Shown here: positions 16,061-24,244 of the stretch, piece after piece | How positions within the stretch are numbered: position 1 is the first letter of the stretch | Layout of the letters: each line of letters begins with the position of its first letter | DNA from: Micromonospora chersina | GTDB lineage: Bacteria; Actinomycetota; Actinomycetes; Mycobacteriales; Micromonosporaceae | DNA length: 64,000 nucleotides | Assembly (NCBI RefSeq): GCF_900091475.1 | Contig: NZ_FMIB01000002.1 | Span: 3,720,001-3,784,000 of the forward strand | Direction: 5' to 3' | Translations under genes and position numbers: made by a program | The notes under the pieces: model-generated | Told to the model about the DNA's origin: nothing | Databases searched by the model: none | Seen by the model: only the letters and a program-made list of their open reading frames with translations

Positions 16061-16468
16061 GTGGGGGTGGGTGGGTTGCGGATCGGGGAGTTGGCGGAGC
16101 GGGCCGGGACCAGCACCCGCACCCTGCGCTACTACGAGTCCCAGGGGCTGGTGTGCCCGCGCCGGTCGGCGAACGGCTACCGGATCTACGACGAGGCGGA
16201 GCTGCGCGTCGTGCACGAGATCCGGGCGCTGCTGGCGGTCGGCTTCGGGCTGGACGACATCCGGCCGTTCGTGGCCTGCCTGCGGGCCGGCAACAGCTCC
16301 GGGGACGTCTGCCCCGACTCGGTGGCGGTGCTGCGGCGCAAGCTCGCCGAGGTGGACGACTACCTCGACCGGCTCGGGGCGGTCCGCCACCAGCTGCACG
16401 ACCAGCTCGCCCGCGCGATCGCCCATCGGGAGGAAACATGCCTCAGGACACGCAGCAGGGCCGACTGA
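16061..16468 (+). CDS. MerR family transcriptional regulator
   Basis: 135 residues. The winged HTH opens LRIGELAERAGTSTRTLRYY and continues ESQGLVCPRRSANGYRIYDE, then a dimerisation helix (about 85-125). The start is uncertain: GTG at 16061 or 16067, or a TTG just before CGGATC. Effector-region cysteines occur in the VACLRAG and DVCPDS segments; the pattern does not match SoxR or metal-type MerR closely. It overlaps the downstream thioredoxin gene by 31 bases, a strong coupling that suggests a thiol- or stress-responsive operon. Confidence 0.88.
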   Translation: MGVGGLRIGELAERAGTSTRTLRYYESQGLVCPRRSANGYRIYDEAELRVVHEIRALLAVGFGLDDIRPFVACLRAGNSSGDVCPDSVAVLRRKLAEVDDYLDRLGAVRHQLHDQLARAIAHREETCLRTRSRAD

Positions 16469-16785
16469 CCCCGGTCACCGACGAGACCTTCGCAACCGTC
16501 GTGCTGGCCGCCGACCGGCCGGTGGTGGTCGACTTCTGGGCGGAGTGGTGCCCGCCCTGCCGCCCGGTGTCGAAACACCTGGCGGAGCTGGCCGAGGAGT
16601 TCGGCGACGCGCTGCGCTTCGTCACCGTGAATTCGGACGAGAACCCGCAGAGCACCCGGGCCTACCAGGTGATGTCGATGCCGACGATGCTGGTGTTCCG
16701 GGACGGGCAGGTGGTGGGCTCGATCGTCGGCGCCCGGCCCAAGAACCACCTGCGGCTGAGCTTCGCCCGGCACCTCGACGGTTGA
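16438..16785 (+). CDS. trxA: Thioredoxin
   Basis: 115 residues from ATG 16438, with GGGAGGAAAC directly upstream inside the MerR gene. The active site WAEWCPPCRPVSK has Cys38 and Cys41 with Pro-Pro between them; classical thioredoxins have Gly-Pro. The cis-proline loop is VMSMPTMLVFRDG. Length and fold match a single-domain cytosolic thioredoxin. Co-transcription with a MerR regulator suggests that it is induced by the regulator's signal. The CPPC centre may shift its redox potential relative to CGPC (family knowledge). Confidence 0.9.
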   Translation: MPQDTQQGRLTPVTDETFATVVLAADRPVVVDFWAEWCPPCRPVSKHLAELAEEFGDALRFVTVNSDENPQSTRAYQVMSMPTMLVFRDGQVVGSIVGARPKNHLRLSFARHLDG

Positions 16786-16846
16786 GCCGGACCGGATCGG
16801 GAAGGCGCGGGGTGACCACGGACCCCGACGGATCGCGAGGCTCGTC

Positions 16847-17026
16847 ATGGCGAAACAGGACAGGTCCCGAGAGCAGGAGCTCACCGATCAGGAACGCCGC
16901 AAACAGGAGCTGAAGGGCTCGGAGGACTGGGCGGACCGCGCCTCCGTGGCACGCACCGCCGACGACCCGCGGGCCACGGCGCCGCGTGACGCCGGCGGCC
17001 GGCCGTCCAACGGCCGCCAGTTCTGA
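16847..17026 (+). CDS. Small charged protein of unknown function
   Basis: 59 residues: MAKQDRSREQELTDQERRKQ and so on, ending SNGRQF. It is very hydrophilic and rich in Arg, Glu, Asp and Gln, with one Trp and no cysteine. Codon third positions are G/C-rich and the gene is closed by a strong terminator, which supports expression. It is 61 bases after the thioredoxin stop. A predicted disordered or single-helix protein; I do not recognise the family. Confidence 0.6.
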   Translation: MAKQDRSREQELTDQERRKQELKGSEDWADRASVARTADDPRATAPRDAGGRPSNGRQF

Positions 17027-17037
17027 CGTACGCCGCT

Positions 17038-17073
17038 GAAGCCCCGGCCCGCGACCACGCGGGCCGGGGCTTC
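17038..17073. terminator. Perfect 16-bp bidirectional terminator
   Basis: GAAGCCCCGGCCCGCG, loop ACCA, CGCGGGCCGGGGCTTC. It lies 12 bases after the small gene and just before the stop codon of the convergent GH65 gene at 17076, so it can terminate both transcripts. Confidence 0.85.
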
Positions 17074-17075
17074 GC

Positions 17076-19448
17076 TCAGCTCATGTTCTCCGGCAGGTGC
17101 AGCAGGGGTGCCCGGCCCGGCGGCTGCTCCGGCTGCGGCCCCGAGGGGTGTGCCGGCGGCACCGGCACGGTCACCGGCTGGGCGGCAGTGATGCGGATCG
17201 GCTCGGCGTGGTGGCGCAGCTCCACCACGGTGTCCGGCCCGCCGTTGCGCAGCGAGTACGTCGTCTGGTGCGGCCGTACGTCGACCCGCAGCCGCATCCC
17301 GCGCCACTGGAGCGAGAACTCCAGGCGGCTGAGCCGGCTGGGGAGCCGGGGTGAGAAGGAGAGCGTCCCGTCGTGGTCGCGCAGGCCGCCGAAGCCGGCG
17401 ACCAGGGCGATCCAGGCCCCGGCGAGCGAGGCCATGTGCACGCCGTCCCGGGTGTTCTCGTTGAGGTCGTGCAGGTCCATGAGCGCGGCCTCGCGCAGGT
17501 AGCGGTGGGCCAGCTCGGGATGGCCCACCTCGGCGGCCATCACCGCCTGTGTGCAGGCGCTCAGCGAGGAGTCCCGCACGGTGCGCCGCTCGTAGTAGTT
17601 GAAGTTGCGCATCTTCTCCGGGCCGGTGAACGCGTCACCCCGCCAGTGCATGGCGAGCACCAGGTCCGCCTGCTTGACCACCTGCTTGCGGTACAGGTCG
17701 AAGTACGGGTAGTGCAGCAGCAGCGGGTACTTCTCCGGGGGCGTGTGCTCGAAGTCCCACTCCTGCAACCGGGTGAAGCCCTCCACCTGCCCGTGCACCT
17801 GGATCTCGGGGTCGTACGGGAGGTGCATGGCGGCTGCCGCGTCCCGCCAGGCGGCCGCCTCCTCCTCGGTGACGCCCAGGTCGAGGGCCTGGTCCCGGTG
17901 GCGCATGGCGCAGTCGGCGGCGGTCAGCAGGTTCCGCTGCGCCATCAGGTTGGTGTAGACGTTGTCGTTCTTCACCGCGGTGTACTCGTCCGGGCCGGTC
18001 ACCCCGTCGATGTGGAACCGCCCGGTGCGGTCGTGGTGGCCGAGCGAGCGCCACAGCCGGGCCGTCTCGACAAGCAACTCCAGGCCGATCTCCTCCTCCA
18101 GCGCCTGGTCGCCGGTGACCAGCACGTACCGGCGGAGCGCGTCGGCGATGTCGGCGGCGATGTGGAACGCGGCCGTCCCGGCCGGCCAGTACGCCGACGA
18201 CTCCGGCCCCTCGATGGTCCGCCACGGGAAGGCGGCCCCGGCCAGGTTCAACGTCCGGGCCCGTTCCTGCGCCTGCGGGAGGGTGGAGTGGCGCCAGTGC
18301 AGGGCGTCCCGCACCGCGCCGGGCTGGGTGTAGGTGAGCACCGGCAGCACGAACATCTCGGTGTCCCAGAACGCGTGCCCGTCGTACCCCGGGCCGGTGA
18401 GGCCCTTGGCGGCGATCGGCCGGCGTTCCGCGCGGGCGCCGGCCTGGAGCACGTGGAAGAGGCCGAACCGGACGGCCTGCTGCACCTCCGGGTCGCCCTC
18501 CACCCGCACGTCGGCGGCGTCCCAGAACTCGTCGAGGTATTCCCGCTGCTCGCGGCGCAGCCCGTCCCAGCCGTCCAGCCGGGCCGCGGCCAGCGCCGCC
18601 CCGACCTGGTCCCGCAGCGCCGGCAGCGACCGGCGGCTGGACCAGCCGTACGTCAGGTACTTGACCACCCGCAGCGTCTGGCCGGGCTTGAGCACGCAGC
18701 CGATGGTGGTGCGGACCCAGTCCTCGTAGCCCTCGGACTCGATGCTGGTGCGCTCCGGGGCGTCCACGTCGTGCGCCATCTGGGCGGCGACCCGCAGCCC
18801 GCTGACCTTGGTGCGGTGGATGAGCAGCCCGCCGTCGTCGGTGGTCAGCTCCTCCTCGGCCTGCAACGGCGACTCCAGCACGGCGGCCACCCGCGGGTCG
18901 CGGCTCTGCGGCGGCAGGGTCTCGTTGGCCACCAACTCGGACTGGAGGATGAGCCGCAGCGGCCCCTCCAGCGCCTCGACCTCGTAGTGGATCGCGGCGA
19001 CCGCCCGCTGGGTGAACGACACGAGCCGGGTGCTGCGGACCTTCACGTCCCGCCCGGCCGGCGAGCGCCAGTGCAGCTCGCGGTGCAGGGTGCCGGCGCG
19101 CAGGTCGAGCACGCGCTCGTGGGAGAGCAGTTCGCCGTAGCGCACGTCGAGCGGCTCGTCGTCGACAAGCAGCCGGATGAGCTTGCCGTTGGTGACGTTG
19201 ACGACGGTCTGCCCGGACTCGGGGAAACCGAAGCCGGCTTCCGCGTACGGCAGGGGGCGCAGCTCGTAGAAGGAGTTCAGGTAGGTGCCGGGCAGGCCGT
19301 GCGGCTCGCCCTCGTCGAGGTTGCCGCGCAGCCCGACGTGCCCGTTGGAGAGGGCGAAGACGGACTCGGACTGGGCCAGCACGTCCATGTCGAGCCGGGT
19401 CTCCCGGACGTGCCACGGCTCGACCGGGTACGCCCGTTCCCGGATCAC
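17076..19448 (-). CDS. GH65 disaccharide phosphorylase (maltose/trehalose/kojibiose type)
   Basis: 790 residues, the normal length for GH65. The N-terminal beta-sandwich begins [16 protein letters not shown]. The (alpha/alpha)6 barrel carries [11 protein letters not shown], whose Glu (about residue 488) is the general acid. [20 protein letters not shown] and [15 protein letters not shown] contribute to the phosphate and sugar sites. It phosphorolyses a glucosyl disaccharide to beta-glucose 1-phosphate and a sugar. The gene overlaps by 4 bases the upstream beta-phosphoglucomutase gene, which would take the product to glucose 6-phosphate. The exact disaccharide cannot be decided from sequence alone. 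Confidence 0.9.
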   Translation of the reverse strand: MIRERAYPVEPWHVRETRLDMDVLAQSESVFALSNGHVGLRGNLDEGEPHGLPGTYLNSFYELRPLPYAEAGFGFPESGQTVVNVTNGKLIRLLVDDEPLDVRYGELLSHERVLDLRAGTLHRELHWRSPAGRDVKVRSTRLVSFTQRAVAAIHYEVEALEGPLRLILQSELVANETLPPQSRDPRVAAVLESPLQAEEELTTDDGGLLIHRTKVSGLRVAAQMAHDVDAPERTSIESEGYEDWVRTTIGCVLKPGQTLRVVKYLTYGWSSRRSLPALRDQVGAALAAARLDGWDGLRREQREYLDEFWDAADVRVEGDPEVQQAVRFGLFHVLQAGARAERRPIAAKGLTGPGYDGHAFWDTEMFVLPVLTYTQPGAVRDALHWRHSTLPQAQERARTLNLAGAAFPWRTIEGPESSAYWPAGTAAFHIAADIADALRRYVLVTGDQALEEEIGLELLVETARLWRSLGHHDRTGRFHIDGVTGPDEYTAVKNDNVYTNLMAQRNLLTAADCAMRHRDQALDLGVTEEEAAAWRDAAAAMHLPYDPEIQVHGQVEGFTRLQEWDFEHTPPEKYPLLLHYPYFDLYRKQVVKQADLVLAMHWRGDAFTGPEKMRNFNYYERRTVRDSSLSACTQAVMAAEVGHPELAHRYLREAALMDLHDLNENTRDGVHMASLAGAWIALVAGFGGLRDHDGTLSFSPRLPSRLSRLEFSLQWRGMRLRVDVRPHQTTYSLRNGGPDTVVELRHHAEPIRITAAQPVTVPVPPAHPSGPQPEQPPGRAPLLHLPENMS

Positions 19449-20194
19449 GCGTGCGCCCCGGTGAGCAGCTCCGACAGGTCGGTCACCACCACGTCGGCGC
19501 CGTGCGCGCGCAGGTCGTCGGCCTGGCCGACCCGGTCGACGCCGACCACGTACCCGAAGCCGCCGGCCTTCCCGGCGGCGACGCCGGCCAGCGCGTCCTC
19601 GAAGACGGCCGCGTTCTCCGGCGGCACCCCGAGCAGTTGCGCGCCGGCCAGGAAGGTGTCCGGGTGCGGCTTACCGCGCAGGCCGCGCTCGCGGGCCACC
19701 AGCCCGTCCACCCGCGCCTCCAGCAGCGGCTCCAGCCCGGCGGCGGCGACCACGTCACGGCAGTTGGCGCTGGCCGAGACCACCGCCCGGCGCAGCCCGG
19801 CCCGGACGGCCTCGTGCAGGTAGCGCACCGAGCCCTCGTAGACCTCGACACCGTCGGTGTGGATCCGCTTGAGCAGGATGACGTTCTTCCGGTTGCCCAC
19901 CCCGTTGACGGTCTCCGCCTCGGGCGGGTCGTCCGGCGAACCCTCGGGCAGGGTGATCCCGCGCGAGGCCAGGAACGAGCGCACTCCGTCGGCGCGCGGT
20001 TTTCCGTCCACGTACCGGTTGTAGTCGGGACCGGGGTCGAACGGGCGGAACGGCTCGCCGGTGGTCGCCGCCCGCGCCCGCAGGAACGCGTTGAAGGTCT
20101 CGGTCCAGGCGGCGTTGTGCACCTTGGCGGTCTGCGTCAGCACACCGTCCAGATCGAAGAGACAGGCGGTCACGTGAGCGGGTAGGCCCAGCAT
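19445..20194 (-). CDS. pgmB: Beta-phosphoglucomutase family HAD enzyme
   Basis: 249 residues. Motif I is [20 protein letters not shown], with Asp14 as nucleophile and Asp16. A helical cap follows with the substrate loop near [20 protein letters not shown]. Motif II is VVSASANC, then [15 protein letters not shown] and [16 protein letters not shown]. It isomerises beta-glucose 1-phosphate to glucose 6-phosphate. It is first in a two-gene operon with the GH65 phosphorylase, a classic phosphorolytic disaccharide pathway. Confidence 0.9.
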   Translation of the reverse strand: MLGLPAHVTACLFDLDGVLTQTAKVHNAAWTETFNAFLRARAATTGEPFRPFDPGPDYNRYVDGKPRADGVRSFLASRGITLPEGSPDDPPEAETVNGVGNRKNVILLKRIHTDGVEVYEGSVRYLHEAVRAGLRRAVVSASANCRDVVAAAGLEPLLEARVDGLVARERGLRGKPHPDTFLAGAQLLGVPPENAAVFEDALAGVAAGKAGGFGYVVGVDRVGQADDLRAHGADVVVTDLSELLTGAHA

Positions 20195-20241
20195 TGCCTG
20201 AATCTATCCAGCACACCGGCCGGACAAACCCGATTCGGACG

Positions 20242-20709
20242 TCAGCGGTTCGGGCGGAGCGTCCAGACGACGGTGAGCGCCGAGGTCACGGTGCCGTCCT
20301 CGGTGCCGATCTCCACCTCGACCGGGAACTCCGGCCGCTGCCCGGCGTCCAGTTCGGCGATCACCTCGGCCGGGGTGCGCCCGAGCCGCGCGGTGGCCAG
20401 GACCGGCCCGAGGGCGACCTTCTGGTAGCGGATGGTGGCGGTCACGGCCAGCGGTACGGCCCGGTCGAGCACCGGCCCGAACGCGGCGAGCACCACCGCC
20501 CCGGAGGCGGTCTCCCCGAGGGTGAACATGGCGCCGGCGTGCGGGCCGCCGACGTGGTTGTGGTGCTCGGGGGCGTCGGGGAGCCGGACCACGGCCCGGA
20601 CGCCGCCCTCGGCCTCGGGGGCGACCTCGACGAATTCGATACCGAGCGTGCGGGCGAACGGCACGGCCTCCAGCAGACCGGCCGCGACCTGGCGAGAGTC
20701 GATGGACAT
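20242..20709 (-). CDS. Hotdog-fold thioesterase (DUF4442/PaaI-like)
   Basis: 155 residues. The hotdog core includes GLLEAVPFARTLGIEFVEVA, then DAPEHHNHVGGPHAGAMFTL, which carries the HxGxxF/HAG segment seen in PaaI-like and DUF4442 proteins, and GPVLATARLGRTPAEVIAEL. These enzymes hydrolyse acyl-CoA thioesters. It begins 10 bases downstream of the VOC gene stop, so the two are probably co-transcribed. The substrate is unknown. Confidence 0.8.
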   Translation of the reverse strand: MSIDSRQVAAGLLEAVPFARTLGIEFVEVAPEAEGGVRAVVRLPDAPEHHNHVGGPHAGAMFTLGETASGAVVLAAFGPVLDRAVPLAVTATIRYQKVALGPVLATARLGRTPAEVIAELDAGQRPEFPVEVEIGTEDGTVTSALTVVWTLRPNR

Positions 20710-20718
20710 GCCCAGACG

Positions 20719-21114
20719 CTACTCGTCAGTAACTTTCCCGGCAAGGGCGCGCTCGGCATCGCTGCGCAGCAGGCAGAACTCGTTGCCCTCGGGGTCGGCC
20801 AGCACGACCCAGCCACTGCCGTCCGGCTCCCGCCGGTCGGCGACGACGGTGGCGCCCAGGGCCAGGACCCGCTCGACCTCCCGGTCGCGCGGTACGTCCG
20901 GTTCCAGGCAGATGTGCACGCGGTTCTTCACGGTCTTCGGCTCGGGCACGCGCTGGAAGTAGACCCGTGGGCCGCCGGGCGGCTCGATGACGAGTTCCTC
21001 GTCGCCGGGCTGGAACTCCGGATCGACCGGGCAGTCGAACACCCCGCTCCAGAAGCGCGCCAGCCCGTACGGGTCGGCGCAGTCGAACGCGACGTTGCGG
21101 ATCACGGTCCCCAT
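20719..21114 (-). CDS. VOC (glyoxalase-fold) family protein
   Basis: 131 residues with two beta-alpha-beta-beta-beta modules. The first has VAFDCADPYGLARFWSGVFD and VYFQRVPEPKTVKNRVHICL; the second has RVLALGATVVADR and WVVLADPEGNEFCLLRS. The ending DPEGNEFCL is the usual glyoxalase/VOC signature. It is probably a metal-dependent dioxygenase, isomerase or resistance-type binding protein; nothing in the sequence fixes which. It is upstream of the thioesterase and 13 bases downstream of the DUF397 gene start region. Confidence 0.85.
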   Translation of the reverse strand: MGTVIRNVAFDCADPYGLARFWSGVFDCPVDPEFQPGDEELVIEPPGGPRVYFQRVPEPKTVKNRVHICLEPDVPRDREVERVLALGATVVADRREPDGSGWVVLADPEGNEFCLLRSDAERALAGKVTDE

Positions 21115-21126
21115 CCCCGGCCCCGC

Positions 21127-21315
21127 TCAGTGGCGCTTCGCGTGGGCGACGAAGGACGCCCAGCTCGCCGGGGTGAAGGTGAGCGCCGGCCCGTGCCGGT
21201 CCTTGCTGTCCCGCACGGCCACCACGCCGGGCAGGTTGTCGGCCACCTCCACGCAGTCGCCCTGGTTGCCGCTGCTGCGGGTGCTCTTGCGCCAGATCGC
21301 GCCGGTCAGGTCCAT
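21127..21315 (-). CDS. DUF397 protein
   Basis: 62 residues: MDLTGAIWRKSTRSSGNQGD, then CVEVADNLPGVVAVRDSKD and FTPASWASFVAHAKR. This is the DUF397 pattern (W-[RK]-[KS]-S, NCVEVA, VRDSK, W-x-x-F). It overlaps the XRE gene by 10 bases. Such pairs occur in dozens of copies in actinomycete genomes (BldB/WhiJ-like systems), where the small protein is thought to modulate its DNA-binding partner. Confidence 0.92.
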   Translation of the reverse strand: MDLTGAIWRKSTRSSGNQGDCVEVADNLPGVVAVRDSKDRHGPALTFTPASWASFVAHAKRH

Positions 21316-22106
21316 TGCTCTGCCGCCTCCGAGATCGCCGCCAGGGTGGCCCCGTGCGGCATGGCCTCCGCCCGCACGGACTCCCAGATCTGCCGCAGGG
21401 AGTTTACGTCCACCGTCCGCTCGACGATGGTGCCCTGCAACTGGTTATCCAGGTAGCCCACGTCGTCGCCGTCCGGCGGGGTGGCGAGCACGAACGCCCC
21501 GTTCAGCCCCGGGTAGGCGCCGGTGCCGCGCGGGACCACGTGGAGGTGGACGCGAGGGCGGCGGCCCACGTCGGCCAGGTGCCGCAACTGCTCCCGCATG
21601 ACCTCGGGGCCGCCGACCGGCCGCTCCAGCACGGTGTAGTCGAGCACCGCCACAAACTGCGGCGGCCCGGGCCGGTTCAGCACCGCCTGCCGGGCCAGCC
21701 GCGCGGCGAGCGGTTGCTCGATCTCCTCACCGGCGAGCTGCGCCGCCCCTTCGTAAAGCGCCCGGGCGTACGCCTCCGTCTGGAGCAGCCCGGGCACCAC
21801 CAGCGGCTGGAAGCTGCGCAACGTGGTCGCCTCCTGCTCGATGGACACCCACTCGCGGAACCAGGGCATGAGGCTCTCCCGGACCAGGGCGTCCCGGATG
21901 CGGACCAGCAGGCCGCCGGCCATCAGTGCCTCGTCGCAGCGCTGGGCGAACTCCTCCCGGGGCGGGCGCCGGCACTGCTCGACGGCGGCCACCAGCGAGG
22001 CCGAGTAGTTGACCCGCTCACCCAGCGCCTCCTGGGACAGCCCGGCGTCCCCGCGCAGCCGACGCAGCTCCCCGGCGAACAGCTCCAGCATCGGCATCCG
22101 GCTCAT
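21306..22106 (-). CDS. XRE-type regulator with DUF5753 domain
   Basis: 266 residues from ATG 22106, which is preceded by AGAGGTGTGCAG; a GTG at 22124 is less likely because it lies within the repeat. The HTH domain is ELRRLRGDAGLSQEALGERV, then NYSASLVAAVEQCRR. The C-terminal domain has WIFREW-like WFREWVSIEQEATTLRSFQP and LVVPGLLQTEAYARALYEG, the hallmark of DUF5753. It is the WhiJ-like partner of the downstream DUF397 protein. It may control the divergent Cys-rich gene. Confidence 0.9.
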   Translation of the reverse strand: MSRMPMLELFAGELRRLRGDAGLSQEALGERVNYSASLVAAVEQCRRPPREEFAQRCDEALMAGGLLVRIRDALVRESLMPWFREWVSIEQEATTLRSFQPLVVPGLLQTEAYARALYEGAAQLAGEEIEQPLAARLARQAVLNRPGPPQFVAVLDYTVLERPVGGPEVMREQLRHLADVGRRPRVHLHVVPRGTGAYPGLNGAFVLATPPDGDDVGYLDNQLQGTIVERTVDVNSLRQIWESVRAEAMPHGATLAAISEAAEQWT

Positions 22107-22134
22107 CTGCACACCTCTGCACACCTCTGCACAT
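22107..22134. repeat. Tandem 10-bp repeat before the XRE start, candidate operator
   Basis: Three consecutive units TGCACACCTC, TGCACACCTC, TGCACATCGG (plus strand from about 22109) lie immediately upstream of the chosen ATG of the XRE gene. The 10-bp phase equals one helical turn, as expected for repeated protein contacts. Autoregulation is inference; slippage is another possible origin. Confidence 0.55.
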
Positions 22135-22312
22135 CGGGGAACGACCGGCCGGACGGCCGGGCTGGTGGGGGCGGAACGGCTTCCGACCCTAACGCCCGGG
22201 TGACCAGACTGTCACCCAGCGGAGTCGCCCGTTCCCGTCGAGGAGCGACTCCCGGGCCCGCCCCCTTCCCCCGATCCGGGGCGGGCCCACCCCCAAACGA
22301 AGCGAGGCGCAC

Positions 22313-22702
22313 ATGCACCCGTCACGGCGACCGGACACCGGTAGGGCCCCGGAAGGGCCCTCCGGCACGGGGATCCCGAACGAGACGACCACAGGGGACG
22401 GGCCCGCGGTGGAGCGGCCGAGGGCGTACCCGTCGCACGCACCGCCGCACACGCCGCTGCGGCCCGTGTGGTGCTGCCGGGCCTGTGGGCAGCCGTGGCC
22501 GTGCGCGCAGGCGCGCCTGCTGCTCAAGGCCGAGTACGCGGACGACCAGATCGGCCTGTCGCTCTACCTGTGCGGGCTGCTCCACGAGGCCGCCCGGGAC
22601 CTCTACCGACTGAACCCGGACGACGGGCCGGCCCCCGCCGACCTCTTCCGCCGGTTCGTGGCCTGGGGCCCCTACCGCCGGCCGGCCGTGGACCCGCCGT
22701 AG
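22313..22702 (+). CDS. Cys-rich hypothetical protein divergent from XRE/DUF397 pair
   Basis: 129 residues. A disordered Pro-rich start (about 1-50) leads to VWCCRACGQPWPCAQARLLL, a four-cysteine knot of CxxC...C form that could bind zinc. A helical segment follows (YADDQIGLSLYLCGLLHEAA) and then LYRLNPDDGPAPADLFRRF. Similar short proteins with CxxCGxxWPC are common next to XRE/DUF397 genes in Micromonosporaceae and relatives, sometimes with misleading enzyme names. Function unknown. The coupling with the divergent regulator is inferred from position. Confidence 0.7.
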   Translation: MHPSRRPDTGRAPEGPSGTGIPNETTTGDGPAVERPRAYPSHAPPHTPLRPVWCCRACGQPWPCAQARLLLKAEYADDQIGLSLYLCGLLHEAARDLYRLNPDDGPAPADLFRRFVAWGPYRRPAVDPP

Positions 22703-22786
22703 CGGTCCCGACCTGAGGAGTGCGTGACACAGCGTGGCCCGGCATGGGCAACCAGCACGGAAGGCCCGTCGGCTACGCCACGATCC

Positions 22787-24094
22787 TCAGCGCCAGCCCA
22801 CGTCGATCCGGTCGCCGCGCTCGTCGAAGAAGTGCAGCGCGTCCATCCGCACCTGGACCGCGAGCGGGTGCCCCGCCGACACCGCCGGGTACGGGGCCAG
22901 CCGCACGGCCAGTTCGGCCGGGCGGCGGTGGTGCCGGCCCGGGTCGGGAAGCACGCTGGTCCGGCTCCCGCCGCCGCTCGGGGCTGCGGAGACCGGTGCG
23001 TCCGCCGCCCGCCCGGCGAGGCGCTGCATCACCTGGCCGAACCGGCGCAGGCCGCGCTGGCCGGAGGCGGCGTTCTCCGCGGGGGTGCCCATCTCGTCCA
23101 CCACGATGGCCGTGGCGCCGATGTCGAGGAAGGCCAGCGACTCGTGGCCGTGGTGCTCCAGGTAGCGGATCCGGCCGTGCAGCACGTCGCCGGCGGTGTC
23201 TGGAGCGACCGGGGTGAGCGCCTCGGCCCGCATGCCGACCACGATCCGCTCGCCGTGGTAGTGCGCCACGGCCCGGCTGCGGATGTCGTCCCAGGGCAGG
23301 TAGAGCGCCTGCTCGCCGAGGTTCAGCGCCACGTACCGGTCGAGGTGGACGTAGACCGACGCCTCCAGCAGGTTCATGCGCGGGCTGCCGAGGAACGCGG
23401 CGACGTAGAGGGTGGCAGGGCGGCCGTACACCTGGGTGGGGTTGCCCACGTCCTGGAGCACGCCCTTGCGCATGATGGCGACCCGGTCGGCCATGGTCAG
23501 CGCCTCGGCCTGGTCGTGCGTGACGTAGATGGTGGTGACGCCCAGCTCGCGGGTCAGCCCGGAGATCTCGGCGCGCAACTCGGCGCGGAGGCCGCTGTCC
23601 AGGTTGGAGAGCGGCTCGTCCATGAGGAACAGCCCGGGCCGGCGCACTATCGCCCGCCCCATGGCCACCCGCTGCCGCTGGCCGCCGGAGAGCTGGCTGG
23701 GCTTGCGTCCCAGCACGTCACCGATGCCCAGCGCGCTGGCCACGTCCTGGATCCGCTCGCCGCGCGGCCCGGGCTCGACGCCGGAGAGCCGGAGTGGGAA
23801 GCCGATGTTGTCGCCCACTGTCATGTGTGGGTAGAGGGCGAAGTCCTGGAAGACCATAGCGATCTTCCGGTCCCGGGGCGGCAGGTCGTTGGCCACCTCG
23901 CCGCCGAGCATCACCGCGCCCGAGGTGGGATCCTCCAGCCCGGCGACCATCCGCAGCACGGTGGACTTGCCGCAGCCCGAGGGGCCGAGCAGCACCATGA
24001 ACTCGCCGTCGTTGACATCCAGATTGATGGTGTCGACCGCGACTGTTCCGTCCTGGAACACCTTGGTGACATCCTTGAGCGCGACGGTCGTCAC
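22787..24094 (-). CDS. Sugar-type ABC transporter ATPase (MalK/UgpC/MsmK family)
   Basis: About 435 residues from GTG 24094, chosen because GGGGAGG lies five bases upstream. Walker A is LLGPSGCGKSTVLRM, the signature PSQLSGGQRQRV, Walker B LFLMDEPLSNLD, and the switch His is in YVTHDQAEALTM. The TOBE/regulatory C-terminal domain runs from about 235, with RMNLLEASVYV and GIRPE-like VVGMRAEAL. It is longer than the usual ~365 residues because of an Ala/Gly/Pro-rich insert near residues 335-385. No permease or binding protein is adjacent, so it probably energises several sugar importers elsewhere. Confidence 0.9.
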   Translation of the reverse strand: MTTVALKDVTKVFQDGTVAVDTINLDVNDGEFMVLLGPSGCGKSTVLRMVAGLEDPTSGAVMLGGEVANDLPPRDRKIAMVFQDFALYPHMTVGDNIGFPLRLSGVEPGPRGERIQDVASALGIGDVLGRKPSQLSGGQRQRVAMGRAIVRRPGLFLMDEPLSNLDSGLRAELRAEISGLTRELGVTTIYVTHDQAEALTMADRVAIMRKGVLQDVGNPTQVYGRPATLYVAAFLGSPRMNLLEASVYVHLDRYVALNLGEQALYLPWDDIRSRAVAHYHGERIVVGMRAEALTPVAPDTAGDVLHGRIRYLEHHGHESLAFLDIGATAIVVDEMGTPAENAASGQRGLRRFGQVMQRLAGRAADAPVSAAPSGGGSRTSVLPDPGRHHRRPAELAVRLAPYPAVSAGHPLAVQVRMDALHFFDERGDRIDVGWR

Positions 24095-24244
24095 CGTCAC
24101 CTCCCCAGCTCTCGGCCGAACCCGGGAATGACTGTGACCAGGATCATGGGATCCGCACATCGGGTAAACGTGCGATGTTCAGATCGTGAAAGACCTATTA
24201 CGCGGGATAGGCGGTCTTCCATAGGTAAGGTGACCGTCGAGTAA

